A DNA stretch of 64,000 nucleotides, taken from the NCBI GenBank assembly GCA_014058105.1, contig JACGCM010001954.1, forward strand, positions 620,001 to 684,000, read 5' to 3'. Shown piece by piece: positions 56,179 through 64,000 of this stretch. The stretch comes from Kingdonia uniflora (Eukaryota; Streptophyta; Magnoliopsida; Ranunculales; Circaeasteraceae). A model generated the notes under the pieces. The model had not been told where the DNA came from, did no database searches, and was given only the letters and a program-made list of their open reading frames with translations. Numbering within the stretch: the first letter of the stretch is position 1; each line of letters opens with the position of its first letter. The translations under genes were made by a program, and so were the position numbers.

Positions 56179-56754
56179 TGTAATAGCCTAATTTTGTGAT
56201 CCGAACTTAGTCATTACACCAAAGAAAATTATAATGCTAATGAACAGTAAGTGATAGCTAACACAAAAGTTTAGCGTGGAAAACCTTTGAATAGGTTAAA
56301 AACCATGACTTCTCTTGAGGATTTTAGAAAGAGAGAGAGTGAGAGATTTTATTAAGGATTGCTAGTTATTATAAATGATGTTCTGAATAGTTCTGAATAG
56401 AGTATTGGGTGAGCATTCATCCATTCTTCATCTGAAATTCTCTGGTCCAATTTATAGGTCTTATAATATGATCATTTGACGACCATTATTATTCTTAATG
56501 ATGGACGTTACAATATATATTTGATAATATTTTATTTGATTGTATAACGGTCTGATCTTACTATTTTGTAACGGCTTCATTGATGACGGTGCGTTTGTTG
56601 ACTCAAACTATATATATAGAGGTTGAAAGTGATGACTAGAACTCTATAACTGTAATCTGTCATATATTATGCTACGTGTATGTTGATGAGGTCGATTGGC
56701 CGTATGATAGTCAAAGATGAAGTATGAGTCCGAGATGCGGAATAAGCCATTAAA
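56179..56754 (-). repeat. 5' LTR of E3
   Basis: 576 bp. The + strand begins TGTAATAGCC and ends AATAAGCCATTAAA. A TATAAAT box on the minus strand near 56446-56456 corresponds to the one in the 3' LTR. Differences from the 3' LTR include several small indels and many transitions. Confidence 0.9.
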
Positions 56755-57927
56755 GTTGGCACCTAATATAATTTTTACCACCTCATTTCCCTATATACTA
56801 AATCATAATTTTAAGAGCCACTCATCTAATAGAGATGAGTGATTCCTATTGAGTGAGACTTTAGTATCTAGTTTGTGAGTGTTTGGTAATCCATCCCCTT
56901 ATACCTTATAATTATTTTTTGGGGATTGTTACAGTACGTGCTGCCTGTACATGAGTGTCTAGGCGAGTGTCTTAAAAAGTAGTATTTAGAAATCCTCTCT
57001 CTACCAGAGCTCACATCAAACTTAAGATTTATACTTTATCTAACCTGCCGGTAGGGAGGTCACTCTACGCATAACTACACAAAAATGTTATTGGTGGTTA
57101 CAAAACGGTTTCATGGTAGTCTGTCTGAAGTAATTGTCTACCTGTTTTACCCTTTAAAATCTGTTGCCATTATTTTAGGGATCCTAAACAAATCTAAACC
57201 AAAGATTTTTTTTATTCTTAAACTGTCCTTTTAAGTTTTTCCTTTTACAGATAAGTATTTGGGTTGAAAACATAAATAAGTTAAAAACTAATTACTTTTT
57301 ATGTCATTTAATTAAAACCTATTAAGTACAAATAGTTGAATCATCTCCACATTAGTAGGAGACTTAAAAAGAGGAATAAAATTACCAAAATTATAGGAGT
57401 TTTAGAAAAGGGAGAGTCCCACAAATTCATCCCACAATTATCTCAACAAAACTCTTCATATTCTTCTTAGTAGCTCACTCTCTCCATCTTCAAGCAAATC
57501 CCTCTTTACCTCAACATTTGGTTGAAATTAACTTCAATAAGCAATTTCAAAGTTTTGGAGTTCATTACCAAAGCTTAGAGTTCACAAAAATCACAATAAA
57601 TAAAACTGGATGTTTCTTCATTACATATTTAGTTGAATAATCAAAATTAAAGAGATCGAATAGGGATTCTTTAAGACCAACTAAAAGCCTTTAGAAGTAA
57701 CACACCACTGCTAGCCCATTATAAAACTAAGAGATTGGGGGGTCAAGTTACTCAAAAGAGAGCTCAGAATGATCCATTACCAAACAAAGGGAGAAGTGAG
57801 AAGGCTTAAAAGGGCTAACCAGGCTAACCTGCTTGGCTTTTATGTTTAATATTTTTTATGGTTGGTATTTTAATCAATGGAAAAATCTTTATACTTTTCA
57901 TTTCTTACTGTTTGAGATAGTGTGGAC
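56755..57927. other. Outer-element remainder and flank, no gene
   Basis: After the GTTGG duplication the outer sequence continues. No ORF of note is present. A pyrimidine-rich, leader-like tract lies at 57420-57600. The right end of the outer transposon should lie somewhere here or earlier, but no terminus is recognisable. Confidence 0.4.
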
Positions 57928-57954
57928 CAGAGGTGGAACTAGGAATTTATATTA

Positions 57955-57977
57955 GGGGGGGGGGGGGGGGGGGGGGC
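57955..57977 (+). repeat. Poly-G tract
   Basis: An uninterrupted run of about 23 G follows the hAT left terminus. A second G run (about 13) lies at 58241-58256. Confidence 0.9.
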
Positions 57978-58325
57978 TAAAAAAAGGTGGGGTTTCCCCA
58001 AAAAATAATAATTACAAACTAAGCGTAATTTACTATTAAACAAAATATTTATGACTATCACCTAGTTCTAACTTGGCTAAATATATATATCGGGATCTAA
58101 TTTGGGCTACTGTAAACAACTACATTACTTTAGAGTCTTTAGAAGAACAACACTGGTCATGCTTCCAAAGAGAGATTTAAACAATTGCTTACTTTTGCAA
58201 ACAATGTGCAAGTGGCAATATTTAATTAGGAGAGGGATTTGTGGGGGGGGGGGGGGATCTAATAATAACCACTCAGTCTTCTAGTGGTTCTGCCCCTGTG
58301 GTTGATGGTCCTTCATCCACCTCTC

Positions 58326-58610
58326 ATGGAAACACTTATTCATCTCCTCTCCTCCACCACTCTCTCCTCACTAACCTCAAACCCCAATTCCTCTTCTCCC
58401 ACTCGAATCACCCTTTGCTTCTCCACTAAGAGAAACACCACCACTACTACTAACTCATACTAGGACTCAAATGCAGAGTCTGTAAGAATCGAAAAGTTCA
58501 AATTTAGCTATGAAGATGATGTTGATGGTGAAATGGAGTTTGGGTTTGGAAGAAGAAGAAGGAGAGAGGAGAAGCAGGTCAGATGATGATGATGGTAATG
58601 AGTTTAAGAA
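58326..58610 (+). pseudogene. Captured first exon with transit-peptide-like N terminus, in hAT element
   Basis: From ATG 58326 the frame reads METLIHLLSSTTLSSLTSNP and NSSSPTRITLCFSTKRNTTT. It is Ser/Thr-rich and low in acidic residues, like a chloroplast transit peptide. A TAG codon follows, then SVRIEKFKFSYEDDVDGEME and a basic/acidic tail. The parent gene is not recognised. The frame breaks at the end (DDDDGNEFKK is in another frame). Confidence 0.5.
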
Positions 58611-58730
58611 ATAAAAAGTTATCAAACTTTGACTTACATACACATTTGAGAGAAACTACTAAAAAATAATATTTTTTGAAGATTTACCCCGGGCTATAGC
58701 CCGGGTGATCTTCTAATGGTTCCGCCCCTG

Positions 58731-59919
58731 GTATGGACGGATGTGTTGAAAAAAATACAGTAATAAAAGAAACTTGTGGTCAGTCCCACAGGTACCCGGT
58801 ATACTACTAATTTTTGTAATCAATAAGTGAAAATGAATTGGAGAACTTACCATATGTAGTGATCAGGGCCATTCCTAGACTTTTAGGGGCCTTAGGCAAA
58901 CTCCAAAAATGGGCCTTTTAAATGTATAATAATCTTCTAGATAATTTTTGTATGTCATATATAGTAATTTGGGAATAAAATAGATACTCTAAATTTACAT
59001 AAAGACACATTCTTTACTAGTACATCTGAAATTGTAAAAGAGAAAATAATATGTTAGCTAGAGTCAACAAAAATACAAGTATCTCAACCCTTTAATACTA
59101 AGAACTCATGTAATTAAGTATATGATGAATTTTTTTATAAGATAAGCTTCCATCACTTATCAAAGAGCATATTGGGAGCCGTTTTCTTATGAAAATGACA
59201 TTAAATATACTCATAGACAAGTAAACGTTTCCAATCTTATGTCTTATGGGATGTTAAAATATTTTTGGGTGAGAAATGTAATAATCTTTCAACAATTTGT
59301 GTTATCTTGTAGTTTGCCAAATCGATTTATGGTTTGAAATTAAAAGTACTTGAAATTTAGCTAAGTGAATAGGTATCAAGGGACCTCTTAGAACATATGT
59401 AGCAGTAGGGTGACTTGCTTAGGTGGAGGCATGTTACCCTCTTTTTTTCAAATTCTACTCACAGCAGTGAGGTTAGTTCGCTTAGGTGGCACACAAAAAT
59501 TAAGGGTCGGTTCAAAGACCTGCAGGCTGATTTTTACTTTTTTCAATGCCGCACAGTTTTGAACTGCGCGGCAAAATAAACACTTCAGATTAAGACACGT
59601 TACAAGTTTCAACGGTTCGCGATACGCGGATTTTATTATTTATTTTTAAAAAAAATAGAGGCATTATTTTTCCTTTTCTCTCTCCTATCTCTTGCCACAT
59701 GTCATTTAGTAATTGTTAAGTTAAAACAAACTCAAAGGGTGGGTTTTAAACTCTAGTGAGAAATTCAAGGTTGGTTACTATTTAGGAGGAAAATGTGGCT
59801 TTGAACCCACCTAGCTATTGCATATGCTTTTACAAAAAAATGAAAAAGAAAAAAAAAAAATAGCTGCCATAGTTAATCGATCGAGTAAATTTTGGTGATA
59901 TTACAATTTTCTTTTATTA
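58731..59919. other. Intergenic flank, no gene
   Basis: No coding signal. A gggccattcctagacttttaggggcc stretch near 58866-58893 resembles the end of another small DNA transposon. Two similar words ctta-ggtgg-g/c-a (59417, 59479) form a local duplication. Poly-A at 59830-59860. Confidence 0.4.
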
Positions 59920-60288
59920 GAGCATCTCCTAAAGTATCTGACTGACTTGATTGAAAAAAAGCCAAATCTAAGTCAGTCAGACTCTATTTCCTCTAACAGT
60001 ACCTAACTTGAATTTTTTAACAGACTCACACTTGGGCGTCTGTTTTTTTTCTTTTTAGATTTTTTTTTTCATAAGTCAAATTGGGCACCCGATTTGAATT
60101 TTTGTTAAAAAAAATAATTGGGCGCCTATTTAAAAATATAACATGCGCCCAATCGCGACATTAAATTCCATCCAAGACTCAGTTTTGGATTTAGAGGGTG
60201 AAATCCAAGTCAGTGAGACACTGTTGGAGGACGAAAATCCTAGGCGGCACCTCGATTCGAAGGTAGTGAGGCACTTTCGGAGATGCTC
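59920..60288. mobile_element. MITE with GAGCATCTCC ends (369 bp)
   Basis: The left end is GAGCATCTCCTAAAGT. The right end, inverted, is GAGCATCTCCGAAAGTGCC. Flanks are TTA at the left and TTG at the right, an imperfect 3-bp duplication as in PIF/Harbinger-like MITEs. No ORF. A related end (gagcatctcctaaagtgcc) occurs at 25087-25106 inside CACTA-B. Confidence 0.75.
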
Positions 60289-60323
60289 TTGGCAGATAGA
60301 TTGACAATCATACTCGATTTTGT

Positions 60324-60330
60324 TATAAAT
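60324..60330 (+). promoter_or_regulatory. Putative TATA box of the BTB gene
   Basis: TATAAAT lies about 200 bp before ATG 60527 and 36 bp after the MITE. It is followed by a CT-rich ctaccctctctcacc stretch typical of plant leaders. Confidence 0.4.
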
Positions 60331-60526
60331 CTACCCTCTCTCACCGTCAATCAACATACTCGGAGTAAAAATGTGAACCTCATCGTCATCTTCTTCTAGT
60401 CACTACCCTACGTTCGATTCGCTGTCACCGTACAAAATTAGATCCAACCCCAAACCTAACAAATTAACAATTGGCCCCACACCTAGATACTAACTCTCTC
60501 ACTCAAAACTCACTTGTTTTTCTCTA

Positions 60527-63048
60527 ATGGCGTCTGAGAGTTTCTTGAGATCCAAAGAGGTCTCAACAATGATAAAACAAGGTTTCATCTCACCAAACTC
60601 CTCACAAACCCTCTCTTTCTCTCCTTCAACAACACCCAATTCAACTCTTTTTAGTGTTTCTCCCACACAAATCCCTTCTCCCCCACCTTCATCTCCCCCT
60701 TCAAACAAGCTCAGATCAAGCCCAAGACCAAGCCCAACTCTATTCGAAATGATGTCCGAAGAGCAACAAAGGGAATCAAAACAATTAGACGAAAAGAAAC
60801 GAAAATTGCAAGATAGGGTTTCGAGGATTTTAGCTGAAGCGCCATTTAGGGATCCGAATTGGGGTGGTGGGGATGGAGATGTGAAGCTTTGTGTTGTTTC
60901 GAAAGATGGGGTTCGTGTTTTGATGAATGTGCATCGAAGGGTTTTAGTGGAGAGGAGTGGCTTCTTTAGGGAGAAGTTGGGAGGTGATGAGATGGTTTCG
61001 CATTCGGTGGAGATTTGGGATTGTGATGATGTTGAGGTGTATTTGGAAACTGTGGTTTTGATGTATTTTGATGATTTGAGGGTGAAGTTGGTTAATGAGG
61101 AGGTTGGGAAGGTGTTGGGCTTACTCAAGGTATTATTTTTCTCGTATTTTAGTATAATTTAGTGTTGTTTATGGTACTTTGTATTATGTTTTGTGTTAAA
61201 AAGATTGAGTTTAGCCATTTAGGAGAATGTGTGTGATTGCGTTGCTTGCAAATTGATTGAATGCTGAAGAAGATGGTTTGTTGCCATTCTTAGTGTAGTT
61301 TATACTATATTTTAATGTAAAATCTAAACGAAAATGTCACCCCGGGTGATCCTCCCACCCGGGTAATTCATCTTATATCTGCAAAATGCTAAATGGCAGA
61401 TACTTGGATTTGTGGTCCTTGTAAATCTGCGGGTTTTCAAGTGTGTATATGTATTGCCAAATTGCCAATGAACTTTGAACACCCTGATTTTGTAATTGTG
61501 GGTCTGCCGTGTGATGGAGAAGAGTCTACATGGTTTAGGTTAGCTGGTCCTAGTATTGTGACAATCATTTTTAGGTATATATCAACGAGCAGAATGATTT
61601 GGTTGTTTGACTGAACCAGGAAGCTAAAGTGCTCTAAAAGAAAATTACTAGCACTTTGTTTGTAATAAGAGAAACTTAAGCTGAGCTCGACTTGTTGTAG
61701 AATAGTAATTGATACAATGCACAAAAATCTTTTAAATAGTCATTTACAGTACATGGATAATGACCCAATGCATCTCATGCACCTTACTAACTCAAAGTGG
61801 GAACCGTTCTTTGAGTATTAGGGTATTGTGCGTCCTTGTTATAGTTTGTCTCACAACTCATAAAGTTATCGACATTTCATTGTTTTTGGTTGCAGGTCTA
61901 GTGACTAGTTGATGGTATTATTTAAGAATCCGAAAAGGAATCTAGTGATTGTCCTATCAATAACATATTATTTTCTTTATTATGATATGAACAAGGGCAT
62001 AACTAAAAACAGTTGAATTTGGGTCATCGTTGTTACAAATCAATAAGAGGTTATAACTATCTGTAATTGGTTGCAGGTATCTGCGGCTATCAAGTTTGAT
62101 GCGGGCATTGTGTCATGTCTAGAGTATTTGGAAGCTGTTCCGTGGTCCGAGGATGATGAGGATAAAATTGTATCGGCTATGGGCCAACTTCAACTACATG
62201 ACTCTGTGCCAGACGTTCTTCAAAGAGTATATGCAGAACCATCAACTTCAGACAGAACCGATGACATCTTCTTGACTCTTTTGAGTGGTGTTTTATTAGC
62301 CAAGGATGATAAAGCCCGTCGAGAAATGAAAATTTTAATATCGGGTTTGCTAAGAGAAGAGGCAACACATAACCTTAGCCACTACCATAGAAACAGCACC
62401 TTTGATGTCTCTAGAGAAACCCTTCATCATCTCTGCCATAAATGTCTAAGTTCCCTTATACAATGTTTATCAAACACAACAATTACGGATGAGAACAAAC
62501 AGGATCGAGGAATTTTACAGAGTGAGATAGCACGAGAAGCTGACAATATGCATTGGATTGTTGATATTATGATTGAAAAAAAGATGGGAGATGAGTTTGT
62601 GAAGCTATGGGCAGATCAAAAGGAATTTGCTATCCTTCATTCTAAAATACCTAAAATGTATCGGTATGAAATAAGCAGAATTACAGCACAACTTTGTATT
62701 GCAATTGGGAGGGGGCAGATATTGGTCATAAGGGATGTTAGATTTTCTTTGTTGCAGACATGGTTAGAGGCTCTTTATGAAGACTTTGGATGGATGAGGA
62801 GGGCTTGCAGATCTCTGGATAAGAAACTGGTAGAGGATGGGCTAAGTAAAACGATTCTCACTCTGCCGTTGGCACAACAACAGGCTTTCTTGTTACAATG
62901 GTTTGATCGGTTTTTGAACAAAGGGGATGATTGTCCAAATATACAGACGGCGTTTGAAATTTGGTGGAGAAGAGCATTTATAAGACAATATGTGCCCGAG
63001 CAGGATAATTCTCACTTGCAGATTACTGTATGTGATTACCCTCATTGA
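60527..63048 (+). CDS. BTB/POZ domain protein (At1g63850-like), two exons
   Basis: Exon 1 is 60527-61129 and exon 2 is 62077-63048; GT at 61130 and AG at 62075-62076 join them in phase 0 to give 524 residues. The N-terminal 60 residues are Ser/Pro-rich and disordered (PSPPPSSPPSNK). A short coiled helix follows (EEQQRESKQLDEKKRKLQDR). The BTB fold spans about 110-215 (VKLCVVSKDGVRVLMNVHRR, ERSGFFREKL, VEIWDCDDVEVYLETVVLMY, then FDAGIVSCLEYLEAVPWSED). A long helical C-terminal region follows (MHWIVDIMIEKKMGDEFVKL, TWLEALYEDFGWMRRACRSL, FEIWWRRAFIRQY). Plant BTB proteins of this type are thought to be CUL3 ubiquitin-ligase adaptors; the substrate is unknown. Both exons are open and splice sites are consensus, so this is the one intact host gene here. 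Confidence 0.93.
61130..62076 (+). other. Intron of the BTB gene
   Basis: 947 bp, GTATTA..TTGCAG. It contains no other gene. A ccccgggtgatcctcccacccgggt stretch near 61340 is an inverted-repeat-like GC island; its text resembles the cccgggtgatcttc near the hAT right end. Confidence 0.8.
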
Positions 63049-64000
63049 AGGATATCACACATATCATGTCTTCTACTGAGCTGTCTTTTGTTTTCATTTG
63101 ATTTGATTGCAGAAGTTGCCCTTTTAGATTTAAATTCAGAGGCACTGTAAAGGAAACACCAATGAAACGGGATAAAAATCATACTATGAAAATGAGATGT
63201 TTCGTATTATTCTTTTGCGCTCACTTATTTATCAAGAGTGGCTGAAGGTTTTGCATATTACCCCAGAGAGAGATATAAGGTACCTGACACAGTGACACAC
63301 CTTTTTTTCTGGCATGCCAAGCCATGGCATGTAGAACTCAAAAGGCATGCCAAAAAGCATGCATTTTTCCTTTCTTTATTTAGTAACTAAGCGGTTTATT
63401 CCTAGCCTACTTTTACATGTTTATAACATAAAATATGGTTCCCTTAAGTTTCTCCGGCCCCTCAAGCACTATACAATCCACACATGAAAGTGTAATGGTT
63501 GCTGGTTACTGGTTACTTTCTCTTTGAATCAATAGAAGTGATTCTATCTTGCACCTTGAGTATTTAGTGGCTTACAAAAATCATAGAGTATTGGTAAAAC
63601 GGCTAATATTTTTAAAGGAATTCACCACAAAATTTATGTGATTCAAACTACCTATTACAAGATTAATGTTTATAAGATCAAATATAATTAAACAATAAAT
63701 AAGCATCAAACTATCTATTATTTGATTCAAACCCTAAATCCTAAGCTAAACAAACATTTTCTCTATTTTGGTGGTGTTTGTTTTTCAAGTGCTGAATGTT
63801 GAACAAAAAATTAAAGTTCTGAATGCTGAATGTTTTGAAGTGCTGAATAAGTTATGGTGTTTTTTTTTTCTTCTAAGAAGTTCTGAAAACTGGTAAATGG
63901 CTTAAATACCCATGTTATAAAAGAACACAACTTGGAGCATCACCTCAAAATTGGCAAAACCTCTCCACTATAAAGTACTATGACACCATAAAAGTATATT
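63049..64000. other. 3' flank of the BTB gene
   Basis: Probable 3' UTR, then intergenic DNA. A ggcatgcc-rich cluster at 63312-63365 contains several inverted copies. Repeated gtgctgaatg / ttctgaatgctgaatg words at 63780-63890 resemble a small transposon end. No gene is seen. Confidence 0.45.

Larger units (their letters stand above)
36438..56754 (-). mobile_element. Full-length Ty3/gypsy element E3 with aORF and nested CACTA-C
   Basis: Two LTRs (36438-37009 and 56179-56754) are in the same orientation with a near-matching 5-bp target duplication. On the minus strand the order is 5' LTR, leader TTTGGCACCGTCTGTGGGAA (56178 downward), gag, protease, RT, RNase H and integrase. The antisense aORF unit, a proline-rich fragment, a polypurine tract GAGAGGGGGCGG (37026-37011) and the 3' LTR follow. 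The internal region is 19.2 kb, of which 5.5 kb is CACTA-C. All genes carry lesions, and RT has an internal deletion, so the copy is not autonomous. It inserted into the outer PMD element. Confidence 0.9.
57928..58730. mobile_element. Non-autonomous hAT-type element (803 bp)
   Basis: The terminal inverted repeats are CAGAGGTGGAACTAGG at the left and, inverted, CAGGGGCGGAACCATTAG at the right. The 8-bp target duplication is GTGTGGAC (57920-57927) / GTATGGAC (58731-58738). CAGGGGCGGA-type ends with an 8-bp duplication are characteristic of plant hAT elements. It contains a 24-bp G run after the left end and a second, internal terminus-like gtggttctgcccctg near 58285-58302. A captured exon is also present. 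Confidence 0.82.

Noticed and set aside
63780..63890. gtgctgaatg repeats as a defined transposon end
   Set aside because: The partner end would lie beyond the window, so it cannot be supported here.
1..64000. CRISPR array or prokaryotic operon
   Set aside because: Repeats here are transposon subterminal or spacer repeats without regular unique spacers, and the gene content is plant nuclear.
1..64000. tRNA, rRNA or snRNA genes
   Set aside because: No cloverleaf or conserved A/B box pair and no rRNA-like stretch was recognised by eye; a covariance-model scan was not possible.

Overview
The window is plant nuclear DNA, almost certainly from a eudicot. It is AT-rich, has GT..AG introns, plant Ty3/gypsy, LINE, CACTA, hAT and MITE elements, and plant gene families (VIN3-like, plant sacsin-like, PPR, GH127). 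Nothing in the sequence fixes the species. About 60 of the 64 kb is nested transposable elements. The only intact host gene I can support is a two-exon BTB/POZ gene at the right end (60527-63048, + strand).

Layout. (1) 1-9215 is a decayed Ty3/gypsy element on the minus strand. It has protease, RT, RNase H and integrase, plus a long antisense reading unit (aORF) on the + strand at 3-4993. (2) 9216 to about 10990 is the R/U5 end of an LTR, a primer-site region and a gag gene of a second, + strand Ty3/gypsy element, head-to-head with the first. (3) About 11000-57000 is an older transposon carrying a plant-mobile-domain (PMD) gene on the minus strand, split by two large insertions.

The first insertion is a 21-kb non-autonomous CACTA element (CACTA-A, 13201-34232, TSD AAA). 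It carries fragments of host genes, all on the + strand: exosome RRP41, a VIN3-like PHD protein, a ubiquitin protease DUSP domain, and a MOR1/XMAP215 protein. A LINE (TSD about 18 bp) sits inside the MOR1 exon. A second CACTA (CACTA-B, 24165-32705, TSD TTT) sits inside that LINE and carries PPR, TRM10 and GH127 fragments plus a second, minus-strand LINE.

The second insertion is a complete-length LTR retrotransposon (36438-56754, minus strand, TSD GCTGG/GTTGG). It is the same kind of element as the one at 1-9215 and has its own aORF. It contains a third CACTA (CACTA-C, 48838-54334, TSD ATT), which carries exons of a plant sacsin-like RING gene.

(4) 57928-58730 is a small hAT-type element holding a probable transit-peptide exon. 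A MITE at 59920-60288 lies just upstream of the BTB gene's putative TATA box.

Working logic: the captured fragments carry stops, frameshifts or domain losses and are best read as pseudogenes inside Pack-type CACTA elements. The target duplications give a relative insertion history. The most unusual signals are the multi-gene captures and the paired antisense coiled-coil units of the two Ty3/gypsy elements. I saw no convincing rRNA or tRNA gene and no intact transposase.
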